A stretch of DNA of 50,371 nt. Source: Paenibacillus agaridevorans. GTDB lineage: Bacteria; Bacillota; Bacilli; Paenibacillales; Paenibacillaceae. Positions 1-8,593 of this stretch are shown in pieces. The translations under genes were made by a program, and so were the position numbers. The DNA lies in NCBI RefSeq assembly GCF_003112455.1, contig NZ_BDQX01000053.1, forward strand, positions 1 through 50,371, in the 5' to 3' direction. Each line of letters opens with the position of its first letter. The first letter of the stretch is position 1. The notes below the pieces were generated by a model. That model was not told where the DNA came from. It made no database searches and worked only from the letters and a program-made list of their open reading frames with translations.

Positions 1-61
1 GCTCCTCAGTTTCTACCTTCTTTCAATCTTCTCGGTGCTGAAAACCGAACTTTTTGAACTC
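1..61 (-). repeat. Left copy of a 61-bp repeat, cut by the window edge
   Basis: Read on the reverse strand, this begins GAGTTCAAAAAGTTCGG and ends CTGAGGAGC at position 1. It matches 50294-50354 on the forward strand at 60 of 61 positions (seen directly). It contains the short inverted repeat CGGT-N7-ACCG. Both copies read outward and are cut off by the window ends, so the full length is unknown. It may be a dispersed intergenic repeat or the start of a structured RNA; no protein is evident. Confidence 0.9.
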
Positions 62-122
62 GCAATGATAGAATTCAGAGATCGATGCCAATATTTCGCA
101 AGTCAGCAACAGGATGCATGCG

Positions 123-151
123 TTGACACGACATAGCCCTTGTGATAAAGT
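123..151 (+). promoter_or_regulatory. Candidate sigma-A promoter upstream of rpmG
   Basis: TTGACA at 123-128, a 17-base spacer, then TAAAGT at 146-151. The -35 is perfect and the -10 matches four of six bases. It lies about 120 bases upstream of rpmG. Apart from this and the candidate at 220-249, nothing else was recognised between the left repeat and rpmG. Confidence 0.45.
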
Positions 152-219
152 GTTTAGGTAGGCCTGCAAACGGGTTCTTTTTTTGTTTGGCCGAAGTATT
201 GGTGATGGAATCAATAAAC

Positions 220-249
220 TTGACTATAGAGTTTCGCGATTCGTATTTT
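220..249 (+). promoter_or_regulatory. Second candidate promoter close to rpmG
   Basis: TTGACT at 220-225, an 18-base spacer and TATTTT at 244-249. A start near 256 would leave a leader of only about 20 bases before the rpmG ATG. It is weaker than the upstream candidate; either or both could drive rpmG-secE-nusG. Confidence 0.35.
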
Positions 250-274
250 TTAGCAGTTCGGGAGGTGTAATTCA

Positions 275-424
275 ATGCGGGTAATCATCACGTTGGCATG
301 CACAAACTGCAAACAAAGAAACTATGCGACAACCAAGAACAAACGTAATCACCCCGACCGCATCGAGTTGAAGAAGTTTTGCAAGTTCTGTAACGAGCAG
401 ACTCCTCATCGCGAGACGAGATAG
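275..424 (+). CDS. rpmG: 50S ribosomal protein L33 (zinc-ribbon type)
   Basis: A 49-residue protein, the usual length for L33, a small protein of the large ribosomal subunit near the E site. Two CxxC pairs are visible (CTNC near residue 9 and CKFC near residue 35), marking the zinc-binding form rather than the zinc-free paralogue made under zinc starvation in Bacillus. The ATG is preceded by GGAGGTG at 261-267. It lies 18 bases upstream of secE, matching the rpmG-secE-nusG order of Firmicutes. The gene is too short for a 60-residue ORF cutoff but has a clean start and stop. Confidence 0.95.
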   Translation: MRVIITLACTNCKQRNYATTKNKRNHPDRIELKKFCKFCNEQTPHRETR

Positions 425-442
425 TCCATTGGAGGTGTAACC

Positions 443-652
443 GTGACATTTTTGGCCAAACTGAAGCAAGGCTTTGGAACGACGTTTAGTTTTTTTGCCG
501 ACAGCTGGGCGGAACTGAAGAAGGTTCGCTGGCCAAGTCGTAAGGAGTTGACGAGCTATTCCATCGTCGTCTTGCTGACAGTTGTCGCTGTGACGATTTA
601 CTTCTGGCTTCTTGACATCGGAATCTCTGAATTGGTTCAACTCATTGTCTAA
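443..652 (+). CDS. secE: Preprotein translocase subunit SecE
   Basis: A 69-residue single-span membrane protein that clamps and stabilises SecY in the SecYEG channel. The N-terminal half is amphipathic and contains the conserved stretch AELKKVRWPSRKEL (about residues 23-36), followed by one hydrophobic helix at about residues 40-60. This is the short single-helix form found in Gram-positive bacteria. The start is GTG at 443, behind GGAGGTG at 431-437. It sits between rpmG and nusG as in most bacteria; its partner secY is at 30475. Confidence 0.95.
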   Translation: MTFLAKLKQGFGTTFSFFADSWAELKKVRWPSRKELTSYSIVVLLTVVAVTIYFWLLDIGISELVQLIV

Positions 653-676
653 TAAGGGACCAAAGGTGGATTTGTG

Positions 677-1210
677 ATGGAAAAAAGATGGTATGTCGTA
701 CACACTTACTCCGGCTACGAGAACAAGGTGAAAGCCAACTTGGAGCGCCGGGTTGAATCGATGGGCATGGAAGACAAGATCTTTCGCGTGCTCGTTCCTA
801 TGGAAGACGAAGTGGTAGAAAAGGACGGAAAGAAGAAAACCGTCCAACGCAAGGTCTACCCTGGCTACGTTCTCGTAGAGATGGTTCAAACCGACGATTC
901 GTGGTACGTTGTTCGCAATACGCCGGGAGTAACGGGATTTGTAGGTTCGACGGGCTCCGGTTCCAAGCCGACTCCTCTGCTGCCTGACGAAGTGGATCAG
1001 ATTCTGAAACACATGGGCATGGAAGAGCCGAAGCCGAAGATCGAATTCGATCTAAAGGAAACGGTTCGCGTCAAAGTTGGTCCTTTTGCGGACTTTGTCG
1101 GATCGGTAGAAGAAATTTTGCTGGACAAGGCGAAGCTGAAGGTTCACGTCAACATGTTTGGCAGGGAAACCCCGCTTGAGCTGGATTACACTCAGGTGGA
1201 GAAGATATAA
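677..1210 (+). CDS. nusG: Transcription elongation and pausing factor NusG
   Basis: A 177-residue protein that binds RNA polymerase across the cleft and links transcription to termination, pausing and translation. The N-terminal NGN domain begins EKRWYVVHTYSGYENKV, and a C-terminal KOW domain (VRVKVGPFADFVGSVEE) covers about residues 125-177. A GTG at 674 could start one codon earlier, but it is only 3-4 bases from the AAGGTGG at 663-669. The ATG at 677 has normal spacing and gives the family N terminus. Confidence 0.96.
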   Translation: MEKRWYVVHTYSGYENKVKANLERRVESMGMEDKIFRVLVPMEDEVVEKDGKKKTVQRKVYPGYVLVEMVQTDDSWYVVRNTPGVTGFVGSTGSGSKPTPLLPDEVDQILKHMGMEEPKPKIEFDLKETVRVKVGPFADFVGSVEEILLDKAKLKVHVNMFGRETPLELDYTQVEKI

Positions 1211-1275
1211 TTATCCGGTTTCCGGAGCATACTCGCTGACGCGGGTTTGTATATCAGGGCAAGGAGGTGTGAATC

Positions 1276-1701
1276 ATGGCAAAAAAGGTCATCAAGATGG
1301 TCAAACTGCAAGTTCCTGCAGGCAAAGCGAATCCGGCTCCTCCAATCGGTCCGGCACTGGGTCAAGCAGGCGTTAACATCATGGCGTTCTGTAAAGAATT
1401 CAACGCTCGCACAGCGGATCAAGCAGGTCTGATTATTCCAGTCGTGATCACGGTATTCGAGGACCGTTCCTTCACATTCGAGACGAAGACTCCACCGGCA
1501 GCAGTATTGCTTCGCGTGGCAGCTGGTATCGAGAAGGGTTCCGGCGAACCGAACAAGAAAAAAGTCGCAACTGTGAAACGTGACAAAGTTCGCGAAATCG
1601 CAGAAACGAAGATGCAGGATCTGAACGCAGCTTCCGTTGAGGCGGCAATGCGTATGGTTGAAGGTACTGCCCGCAGCATGGGTATCTCCATCGCCGACTA
1701 A
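1276..1701 (+). CDS. rplK: 50S ribosomal protein L11
   Basis: A 141-residue protein of the GTPase-associated centre that, with L10 and L12, supports factor binding and RelA-type stringent signalling. The N-terminal domain has the proline-rich motif [19 protein letters not shown] (about residues 16-34), the site linked to thiostrepton action and stringent response in the family. The C-terminal rRNA-binding domain ends [10 protein letters not shown]. The RBS is AAGGAGGTG at 1261-1269. It is followed by rplA after a structured 138-base spacer. Confidence 0.97.
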   Translation: MAKKVIKMVKLQVPAGKANPAPPIGPALGQAGVNIMAFCKEFNARTADQAGLIIPVVITVFEDRSFTFETKTPPAAVLLRVAAGIEKGSGEPNKKKVATVKRDKVREIAETKMQDLNAASVEAAMRMVEGTARSMGISIAD

Positions 1702-1710
1702 TGGGGGAAA

Positions 1711-1778
1711 CGTCCATCGGGACGGGAAGCCCAAGGTGTCTTCGAAGACGCCGACGCTTGGCGAAGCATAAGCTTCGC
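1711..1778 (+). promoter_or_regulatory. Structured rplK-rplA spacer with stacked hairpins
   Basis: Three consecutive inverted repeats are visible in the 138-base spacer: CGTCC-ATC-GGGACG at 1711-1724, GGTGTC-TTCGAA-GACGCC at 1735-1752, and GCGAAGC-ATAA-GCTTCGC at 1761-1778. No T-run follows, so they are not terminators. Position suggests mRNA processing or autogenous control by L1, which represses its own operon in other bacteria. That role is inference; I did not identify the L1-binding consensus. Confidence 0.5.
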
Positions 1779-1839
1779 GAGGTGGGAGGATCGGTCCCAG
1801 GAGGCCGTTCCGTTATAACCACAAAGGAGGACAATTTCA

Positions 1840-2532
1840 ATGGCTAAACACGGCAAGAAATATGCAGAAGCAGCCAAGCTGATCGACAGCGAAGCCACTT
1901 ACGAGCCGGCTGAAGCAATCGAGCTTGTAAAGAAAACGGCAACAGCCAAGTTCGACGAATCCGTCGAAGTGGCCGTTCGTCTGGGTGTAGACCCACGTAA
2001 ACAAGACCAAGCGGTACGCGGCGTTGTCGTACTTCCGCATGGCACAGGCAAAACAAAACGCGTTCTCGTTTTCGCCAAAGGCGAAAAAGTGAAAGAAGCG
2101 GAAGCTGCAGGCGCTGACTATGTCGGCGACGCAGACATGATCAACAAAATCCAACAAGGCTGGTTCGAATTCGACGTCTGCGTAGCAACGCCGGACATGA
2201 TGGCTGAAGTTGGTAAGCTCGGTCGTATCCTGGGCGGTAAGGGCCTCATGCCTAACCCGAAAGCAGGTACAGTAACGTTCGACGTTGCCAAGGCCGTTCA
2301 AGAAATCAAAGCAGGTAAGATCGAGTACCGTCTGGACAAAGCGGGTCAAATCCACGCTCCAATCGGCAAAGTATCGTTCGACGCTGAAAAGCTGAACGAA
2401 AACCTGAAAGCTCTGATCGACGCTCTGGTGCGCGCTAAACCGGCTGCCGCCAAAGGCGTTTACCTGAAAAACATCGCCGTTTCCTCCACGATGGGCCCTG
2501 GCGCTCGCGTATCAACTGCTAGCTACCGCTAA
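1840..2532 (+). CDS. rplA: 50S ribosomal protein L1
   Basis: A 230-residue protein of the mobile L1 stalk that moves deacylated tRNA out of the E site; in many bacteria it also represses its own operon. The N terminus [16 protein letters not shown] and the signature [18 protein letters not shown] (about residues 128-145) are typical. The ATG has a strong AAAGGAGG at 1823-1830. The gene is followed by the L10 leader, so rplKA and rplJL are separated by a regulatory region. Confidence 0.97.
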   Translation: MAKHGKKYAEAAKLIDSEATYEPAEAIELVKKTATAKFDESVEVAVRLGVDPRKQDQAVRGVVVLPHGTGKTKRVLVFAKGEKVKEAEAAGADYVGDADMINKIQQGWFEFDVCVATPDMMAEVGKLGRILGGKGLMPNPKAGTVTFDVAKAVQEIKAGKIEYRLDKAGQIHAPIGKVSFDAEKLNENLKALIDALVRAKPAAAKGVYLKNIAVSSTMGPGARVSTASYR

Positions 2533-2559
2533 GCAAGAGGGAAACGACACTAAATTCGA

Positions 2560-2703
2560 ATACGCATACCGTAGACAGTAGGTGTCCGGAAGGACTTAAT
2601 TTCCTACCGAGGTGTTATGATAATACGTTAATGAAGTCGCGGCCTGCCGCATGTACTTAATAACGACATCATGGCCTTCGCAGTGTCTGCGAAGGCCTTT
2701 TCT
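2560..2703 (+). ncRNA. L10 (rplJL) ribosomal protein leader
   Basis: The leader between rplA and rplJ contains CAGTAGGTGTCC-GGAA-GGACTTAATTTCCTACCGAGG (about 2576-2622), which matches the L10-L12 binding leader of Firmicutes from memory: a paired TAGG/CCTA helix with an internal bulged purine-rich segment. It is followed by an intrinsic terminator hairpin before rplJ. Known family function: L10(L12) complexes bind the leader and reduce rplJL expression. The exact 5' end is not determined. Confidence 0.8.
2673..2703 (+). terminator. Attenuator hairpin of the L10 leader
   Basis: GGCCTTCGCA at 2673-2682, a GTGTC loop and TGCGAAGGCC at 2688-2697 form a perfect 10-bp stem followed by TTTTCT. It lies about 65 bases before the rplJ start, inside the leader, so it can act as a premature terminator for rplJ-rplL. 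Confidence 0.85.
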
Positions 2704-2769
2704 CATGCACCCAAGGAGAAGGAAATTTATCGTATCACGGCATGTAAAATTTAACGGGAGGTGTACAGT

Positions 2770-3273
2770 TTGGCTAACGCTAAGATCATCCAAGAGAAAC
2801 AAGAAGCGGTTGCGGTTGTCGCGTCGAAGCTCACTTCGAGCTCCAGCACGGTTATCGCCGACTATCGCGGATTGAACGTCGCGCAAGTAACTGAACTGCG
2901 TAAGCAACTCCGCGAAGCGGGCGTTGACTTCCAGGTTCTGAAAAACTCGATCGTTCGTCGCGCCACGGAAGGTACAGAACTGACGTCGCTGAACGACATT
3001 CTTACAGGTCCTACGGCAGTAGCATTCAGCGGCGAAGACGCTGTTGCTCCGGCCAAGATTCTTAACAACTTTGCCAAAAAGAACGATGCCCTGAAATTAA
3101 AAGGCGGCATTGTAGAAGGTAAAGTCGTTAGCGCTGAAGAAATCAAGGCGCTTGCAGAGCTTCCTTCCCGCGAAGGCTTGCTCTCCATGCTCCTCAGCGT
3201 GCTTCAAGCTCCAATGCGCAACTTCGCGCTTGCGGTTAAAGCAGTTGGAGAAAAACAAGAAGCTAGCGCGTAA
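2770..3273 (+). CDS. rplJ: 50S ribosomal protein L10
   Basis: A 167-residue base of the L7/L12 stalk; its C-terminal helix carries L12 dimers. The N-terminal part has the family pattern [21 protein letters not shown] (first 20 residues or fewer are diagnostic), and the C-terminal stretch is helical and alanine-rich. I chose the TTG at 2770 because GGGAGGTG (2756-2763) is spaced 6-7 bases from it and the protein then starts [11 protein letters not shown]. An in-frame GTG at 2761 overlaps the ribosome binding site. Expression is predicted to be controlled by the leader upstream. Confidence 0.95.
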   Translation: MANAKIIQEKQEAVAVVASKLTSSSSTVIADYRGLNVAQVTELRKQLREAGVDFQVLKNSIVRRATEGTELTSLNDILTGPTAVAFSGEDAVAPAKILNNFAKKNDALKLKGGIVEGKVVSAEEIKALAELPSREGLLSMLLSVLQAPMRNFALAVKAVGEKQEASA

Positions 3274-3372
3274 GCAAAGCTTCTGCCCCGGCAAGACCGA
3301 TGCCGCCTGACAGGTCAGGCATCATAACTAGCAATACAACAACCAAAACTAAACCATTCGGAGGTATATACC

Positions 3373-3735
3373 ATGTCTAAAGAGCAAATCTTGGAAGCCA
3401 TTAAAGGTATGACAGTTCTTGAACTGAACGATCTCGTGAAAGCAATCGAAGAAGAATTCGGCGTAACTGCTGCAGCTCCAGTAGCAGTAGTAGCTGGCGG
3501 CGGCGCTGCTGAAGCTGCTGCTCAAACTGAATTCGACGTTATCCTGACAAGCGCTGGCGCTTCGAAGATCAACGTAATCAAAGTTGTTCGCGAAATCACG
3601 GGTCTTGGCCTGAAAGAAGCTAAAGAGCTGGTTGATGGCGCTCCTAAAGCTATCAAAGAAAAAATCGGCGAAGACGAAGCTAACGGTATCAAAGCTAAGC
3701 TTGAAGAAGCTGGCGCTGCCGTTGAAGTTAAGTAA
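3373..3735 (+). CDS. rplL: 50S ribosomal protein L7/L12
   Basis: A 120-residue stalk protein present in multiple copies, recruiting EF-Tu, EF-G and other GTPases. It shows the N-terminal dimerisation region ([20 protein letters not shown]), an Ala/Gly-rich hinge at about residues 36-55, and the C-terminal factor-binding domain with [16 protein letters not shown]. The ATG follows GGAGGTA at 3361-3367. A stable hairpin lies after the stop. Confidence 0.97.
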   Translation: MSKEQILEAIKGMTVLELNDLVKAIEEEFGVTAAAPVAVVAGGGAAEAAAQTEFDVILTSAGASKINVIKVVREITGLGLKEAKELVDGAPKAIKEKIGEDEANGIKAKLEEAGAAVEVK

Positions 3736-3790
3736 TATCGCTTCTCGATAACCTGCAGCGGGATGATCGTCTGACGAAAAACCCGCTGGC

Positions 3791-3824
3791 GAACCCCTTG
3801 ATACCGTGAGGTAACAAGGGGTTC
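3791..3824 (+). terminator. Hairpin between rplL and ybxB, possible partial terminator
   Basis: GAACCCCTTG at 3791-3800 pairs perfectly with CAAGGGGTTC at 3815-3824, and TACC/GGTA pair inside the loop. Only CTTGC follows rather than a T-run, so it may be an attenuating or RNA-processing hairpin that lowers expression of downstream genes relative to rplL. Confidence 0.55.
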
Positions 3825-3866
3825 CTTGCATGTTGCCGAGTTATGAGGATAAGGAGGCGGCGGAAC

Positions 3867-4463
3867 ATGTCGAATCACTATTATTCCAAAGCGCCGGAGG
3901 CGAAACATAATCGCCAAACCGTCGAGACGCTTCTAAGGGGACGTAAGCTGAAGTTTACGACAGATGCAGGCGTGTTCTCCAAGACGGGCGTCGATTATGG
4001 CAGTAAAGTGTTGATTGATGCCATGGAGCTGTCGGAGAGCGACCGAGTGCTCGATATCGGCTGCGGCTATGGGCCCATCGGGCTTAGCGCAGCAGGACTA
4101 GTCCCGCGAGGGTCGGTAACAATGGTCGATATTAATGAGAGAGCAGTAGAACTTGCGAAGGAGAATGCTGCGCTCAACGAGATTAGCAATGTGCAGATTA
4201 TGCAAAGCGATCTCTATGAGTCCGTATCCGAGAGAGAGTTCGACGCCATTTTGACAAACCCGCCGATTCGTGCAGGGAAGGTGGTTGTCCACCGGATTTT
4301 TGAAGAAGGACATGCTTTTTTGAAAAAGGGCGGCAGCTTGTGGGTCGTCATTCAGAAAAAGCAAGGGGCCCCATCCGCGCTGGAGAAGCTGGAGCAATTG
4401 TACGAGGAAGTGGTCGAAGTGACCAAAGACAAGGGATACCGGATTTTTCGAGCCAAAAAATAG
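3867..4463 (+). CDS. ybxB: Class I SAM-dependent RNA methyltransferase, RsmC/YbxB-like
   Basis: A 198-residue single-domain methyltransferase. It has the SAM-binding motif VLDIGCGYGPIG (about residues 61-72), an acidic VDINERAVELAKEN segment, and the catalytic NPPIRAGK motif typical of the RsmC/RlmG type that methylates guanine N2 in rRNA. E. coli RsmC has an extra N-terminal domain absent here; the position between rplL and rpoB matches B. subtilis ybxB. An upstream ATG at 3843 precedes the ribosome binding site AAGGAGG (3851-3857), so 3867 is chosen. The rRNA target is inferred from the family. Confidence 0.88.
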   Translation: MSNHYYSKAPEAKHNRQTVETLLRGRKLKFTTDAGVFSKTGVDYGSKVLIDAMELSESDRVLDIGCGYGPIGLSAAGLVPRGSVTMVDINERAVELAKENAALNEISNVQIMQSDLYESVSEREFDAILTNPPIRAGKVVVHRIFEEGHAFLKKGGSLWVVIQKKQGAPSALEKLEQLYEEVVEVTKDKGYRIFRAKK

Positions 4464-4521
4464 AAATACCCGATTTTTGATCAAATGTCAATGTTTTTTT
4501 GTTTGAAACGTTGGAAATGAA

Positions 4522-4550
4522 TTGACTTGACAATTTGGATATGGTAATAT
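4522..4550 (+). promoter_or_regulatory. Sigma-A promoter upstream of rpoB
   Basis: TTGACT at 4522-4527, a 17-base spacer and TAATAT at 4545-4550. It lies in the 390-base ybxB-rpoB gap and would give an untranslated leader of about 300 bases. The rest of this gap (4464-4853) is AT-rich at first, then GC-richer near rpoB; I saw no other gene, terminator with a T-run or known riboswitch there. Confidence 0.6.
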
Positions 4551-4853
4551 TATAAAATGTCAGTATAAAATTGCTGTAATTCTCTTTAGTTAACTAAAAT
4601 GTCAAGTGCAATTTTCCGTGGTGAATGCATACTTTTGGAGCATTTGACGTATAATGTTTACATTTTGGGCAAAATACTTGATATGGGACCTGCGCGGTCA
4701 GCCGCGTCAGGCAAACTGCCGGAAACATGCTCTTTTTTCGAACCTATTCGATAAGGGCTTTTCTTTATTTATCTGTATGGGCGGCTGCCGCCGCCTAAGA
4801 GAGTAACGCAGTAGTATCGATGCTGTGAGACAGACACGAGGGGTGAGGTTAAG

Positions 4854-7800
4854 TTGGCAGGACAACTTGTTCAGTATGGTCGGCGTGCTAGAAGAAGCTA
4901 CGCTAGGATCAGCGAGGTGCTGGAAGTCCCGAACCTGATTGAAATCCAACAAAAATCGTACGAGAAATTTTTGGACAGCGATTTAATCGAATTGTTCCAG
5001 GATATCTCTCCGATTTCGGACTTTACGGGCAATCTTTCACTGGAATTTATCGACTATAGCTTAGGCGAGCCGAAGTATTCGGTGGATGAGTCGAAGGAAC
5101 GCGACGTAACTTACGCGGCTCCGCTGCGCGTAAAAGTAAGGCTGTTCAATAAGGAGACGGGCGAGGTTAAGGAGCAAGAAGTATTCATGGGCGATTTCCC
5201 GCTTATGACCGAGACCGGCACATTCATTATTAACGGCGCAGAACGCGTTATCGTCAGCCAATTGGTTCGTTCCCCGAGTGTGTACTTCAGCACGAAGGTA
5301 GATAAGAACGGCAAGAAGACGTACACGGCGACGGTTATTCCGAACCGTGGCGCTTGGCTGGAACTGGAAACGGATGCCAAGGACATCATCTACGTTCGTA
5401 TCGACCGGACCCGGAAAATTCCGGTAACGGTACTTTTGCGCGCGCTTGGGTTTGGCACTGACGCCGAAATTTTGGATTTGCTCGGACATGACGAGTACAT
5501 CCGCAACACGCTGGACAAAGACAGCACGGATTCCACGGAGAAAGCGCTGATCGAGATTTATGAGCGTCTTCGTCCGGGCGAGCCGCCTACTTTGGACAAC
5601 GCGAAGAGCTTGCTTGTCGCTCGTTTCTTCGATCCCAAACGATATGACTTGGCCAATGTTGGCCGTTACAAAATAAACAAGAAGCTGCACATCAAGAACC
5701 GTCTGTTCAATCAGCGTCTAGCTGAGAACCTCGTTGATCCGTCTACCGGCGAGATCATCGCGGAATCCGGCCAGATGATTGACCGTCGCCTTCTTGACGA
5801 AATTCTCGAAAAGCTCGAGACCGACGTGGGTTTCAAAACGTACCATGTCGCTAACGGCGTTCTGGATGCGGATAGTATTCCACTCCAAGCCATCAGCGTA
5901 TTCTCGCCGCTCGACGAAAATAAGGTAATCAAAGTTATCGCGAACGGTATAATCGATAAATCCGTCAAACATATTACGTCTGCGGATATTATTTCGTCGA
6001 TTAACTACTTCATTAACTTGCTGCACGGCGTCGGCAGCACGGACGATATCGATCACCTGGGCAATCGTCGTCTGCGCTCCGTAGGCGAGCTGCTGCAGAA
6101 CCAATTCCGAATTGGTCTATCCCGTATGGAACGCGTTGTCCGCGAGAGAATGTCGATTCAGGACGCCAACGCGATCACGCCGCAGGCGCTGATCAACATT
6201 CGTCCCGTTATCGCATCCATCAAGGAGTTTTTCGGTTCGTCCCAGCTGTCCCAGTTCATGGACCAGACGAATCCGCTTGCCGAGCTTACGCATAAGCGCC
6301 GTCTGTCCGCTCTGGGCCCCGGCGGTCTGACGCGGGAGCGCGCAGGCTTCGAAGTTCGTGACGTCCATCACTCGCATTATGGCCGGATGTGTCCGATCGA
6401 GACGCCTGAGGGACCGAACATCGGTTTGATCAACTCTTTGTCGACGTTCGCCCGCATTAACGAATACGGCTTTATCGAAGCGCCGTATCGCTGGGTGGAT
6501 CCCAAGACGGGTATCGTGACGGATCAGATCGCTTATTTGACGGCAGACGAAGAGGATAACTACGTTATCGCGCAAGCGAACGCGGAGCTCACTCCGGATA
6601 ACAAGTTCGCCGAGTCGCAGACGATTGTCCGTTACAATAAACAAGCCGATAACATTTTGACTATGCCAAGCGACCGCGTCGACTATATGGACGTATCGCC
6701 TAAGCAGGTCGTGTCGGTTGCGACGGCGCTCATTCCGTTCCTTGAAAATGACGACTCCAACCGCGCGCTTATGGGTTCCAACATGCAACGGCAGGCTGTA
6801 CCGCTGCTCATTCCTAAAGCTCCATTCGTGGGCACTGGCATGGAGCATAAGGGTGCGAAAGACTCCGGCGTATGTATCGTGTCGAAATACGATGGCGTCA
6901 TTGAACGTGCGTCCGCCAACGAAATTTGGCTTCGCCGCGTCGAGATGATCGATGGCAAGCCGGTGAACGGAGATCTCGTGAAGCATAAGCTTCACAAGTT
7001 TATGCGTTCCAACCAGGGCACATGCATCAATCAGCGTCCGCTGGTCCGCAAAGGCGATATCATCAAGAAGGGTGATATCATGGCGGATGGTCCTTCCACG
7101 GAGATGGGCGAACTCGCGCTTGGCCGCAACGTTGTCGTTGCGTTTATGACGTGGGAAGGCTACAACTACGAGGATGCCATCTTGCTTAGCGAGAAGCTGG
7201 TTAAGGAAGACGTATACACGTCCATTCATATCGAAGAATACGAATCCGAAGCCCGCGATACGAAGCTGGGTCCGGAAGAGATTACACGCGACATCCCGAA
7301 CGTCGGCGAAGAGGCGCTTCGCAATCTCGACGAGCGCGGTATTATCCGCGTCGGCGCCGAGATCGGCGCAGGCGACATTTTGGTCGGCAAGGTTACTCCG
7401 AAGGGCGTTACTGAGCTGACGGCCGAAGAGAGATTGCTTCATGCCATCTTCGGAGAAAAAGCGCGCGAGGTTCGCGACACTTCGCTTCGCGTACCGCATG
7501 GTACCGACGGCATCGTCGTGGATGTAAAAGTATTTACCCGCGAAAACGGCGATGAACTGCCTCCAGGCGTTAACCAGCTCGTTCGCGCTTATATCGCTCA
7601 GAAGCGTAAGATCTCCGAAGGCGACAAGATGGCCGGACGTCACGGTAACAAAGGGGTTATCGCACGTATCATGCCGGAAGAAGATATGCCGTTCCTGCCG
7701 GACGGAACGCCTGTAGAGGTCGTTCTGAATCCGCTCGGCGTTCCTTCCCGGATGAACATCGGTCAAGCGCTGGAGGTTCACCTTGGCATGGCGTGCAAGC

Positions 7801-8399
7801 ATCTGGGCATTCATGCCGCTACTCCTGTATTCGACGGCGCGAACGAAGAAGACGTCTTCGATACGATGGAAGAAGCAGGCATGCAGCGGAACGGTAAGAC
7901 GGTTCTGTACGATGGACGTACAGGCGAATCGTTCGAACGCGAAGTAACGGTTGGCGTCATGTACATGATCAAGCTCGCGCACATGGTCGACGACAAGATC
8001 CATGCCCGTTCCACGGGTCCATACTCCCTCGTTACGCAACAGCCGCTGGGCGGTAAAGCCCAGTTCGGCGGACAGCGCTTCGGCGAGATGGAAGTTTGGG
8101 CGCTCGAGGCTTATGGCGCTGCTTATACGCTTCAAGAAATTCTTACCGTCAAGTCCGATGACGTGGTCGGCCGCGTGAAGACGTACGAGTCGATCGTCAA
8201 GGGCGAGAACGTGCCGGAGCCTGGCGTTCCAGAATCGTTTAAAGTTTTGATCAAAGAGCTTCAGAGCTTGGGTATGGACGTTAAAATCCTGTCCGAAAAT
8301 GAAGAAGAGATCGAAATGAAAGAAATCGACGACGAGGATGAGGGTACGGGCGACAAGCTGAACCTCAATCTGGAAGGCGCCGAAGCAGGAGCCGAATAA
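4854..8399 (+). CDS. rpoB: DNA-directed RNA polymerase subunit beta
   Basis: An 1181-residue catalytic subunit, collinear with B. subtilis RpoB from the N terminus ([20 protein letters not shown]) to an acidic tail. The rifampicin pocket at about residues 460-495 reads [20 protein letters not shown] followed by RRLSAL, which is the drug-sensitive consensus. The active-site region with [13 protein letters not shown] is intact. The start is TTG at 4854, behind GAGGGGTGAGG. The gene has its own upstream promoter and is separated from rpoC by an inverted structured element. Confidence 0.97.
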   Translation: MAGQLVQYGRRARRSYARISEVLEVPNLIEIQQKSYEKFLDSDLIELFQDISPISDFTGNLSLEFIDYSLGEPKYSVDESKERDVTYAAPLRVKVRLFNKETGEVKEQEVFMGDFPLMTETGTFIINGAERVIVSQLVRSPSVYFSTKVDKNGKKTYTATVIPNRGAWLELETDAKDIIYVRIDRTRKIPVTVLLRALGFGTDAEILDLLGHDEYIRNTLDKDSTDSTEKALIEIYERLRPGEPPTLDNAKSLLVARFFDPKRYDLANVGRYKINKKLHIKNRLFNQRLAENLVDPSTGEIIAESGQMIDRRLLDEILEKLETDVGFKTYHVANGVLDADSIPLQAISVFSPLDENKVIKVIANGIIDKSVKHITSADIISSINYFINLLHGVGSTDDIDHLGNRRLRSVGELLQNQFRIGLSRMERVVRERMSIQDANAITPQALINIRPVIASIKEFFGSSQLSQFMDQTNPLAELTHKRRLSALGPGGLTRERAGFEVRDVHHSHYGRMCPIETPEGPNIGLINSLSTFARINEYGFIEAPYRWVDPKTGIVTDQIAYLTADEEDNYVIAQANAELTPDNKFAESQTIVRYNKQADNILTMPSDRVDYMDVSPKQVVSVATALIPFLENDDSNRALMGSNMQRQAVPLLIPKAPFVGTGMEHKGAKDSGVCIVSKYDGVIERASANEIWLRRVEMIDGKPVNGDLVKHKLHKFMRSNQGTCINQRPLVRKGDIIKKGDIMADGPSTEMGELALGRNVVVAFMTWEGYNYEDAILLSEKLVKEDVYTSIHIEEYESEARDTKLGPEEITRDIPNVGEEALRNLDERGIIRVGAEIGAGDILVGKVTPKGVTELTAEERLLHAIFGEKAREVRDTSLRVPHGTDGIVVDVKVFTRENGDELPPGVNQLVRAYIAQKRKISEGDKMAGRHGNKGVIARIMPEEDMPFLPDGTPVEVVLNPLGVPSRMNIGQALEVHLGMACKHLGIHAATPVFDGANEEDVFDTMEEAGMQRNGKTVLYDGRTGESFEREVTVGVMYMIKLAHMVDDKIHARSTGPYSLVTQQPLGGKAQFGGQRFGEMEVWALEAYGAAYTLQEILTVKSDDVVGRVKTYESIVKGENVPEPGVPESFKVLIKELQSLGMDVKILSENEEEIEMKEIDDEDEGTGDKLNLNLEGAEAGAE

Positions 8400-8404
8400 G
8401 CTTT

Positions 8405-8562
8405 ATCGACCGCATAAGAATTTACAGGTTTCCGATCATGTCGGAAATCTGAAATTCTTATTGGCGATAAAACCTGTCTCGTGCTTACCTAGCGGCTTTG
8501 CTTTGCAAAGCAGGAGGTCGCACATCTTCGAATTGGCCTCGATAGAGGTTTTCTCAATAGAC
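8405..8562 (-). repeat. Structured intergenic element, reverse copy (rpoB-rpoC spacer)
   Basis: Read on the reverse strand, this 158-bp segment matches 12894-13020 over two blocks. One is GAGAAAACCTCTATCGAGG (8537-8555, one difference). The other is AGGTTTTATCGCCAATAAGA (8456-8475, identical over 20 bases). AAAACCT of the first block is complementary to AGGTTTT of the second. A strong hairpin at 8414-8461 (ATAAGAATTT paired with AAATTCTTAT, TTTCCGA with TCGGAAA) forms one end. The centre is longer than in the other copy and contains TGCTTTGCAAAGCA. It could be a dispersed structured repeat or an RNA element; function unknown. Confidence 0.75.
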
Positions 8563-8593
8563 ACCGTCATACATGACGAAGGAGGGTTGCTCC

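Noticed and set aside
62..274. tRNA gene upstream of rpmG
   Set aside because: No cloverleaf, GTTCRA loop or acceptor pairing could be formed.
4632..4660. TATAAT near 4648 as a second rpoB promoter
   Set aside because: The hexamer 17 bases upstream does not resemble TTGACA; the pair at 4522-4550 is better.
6117..8135. 672-residue open frame antisense to rpoB
   Set aside because: It mirrors the codon pattern of rpoB, has no plausible ribosome binding site or family motif, and rpoB is certain.
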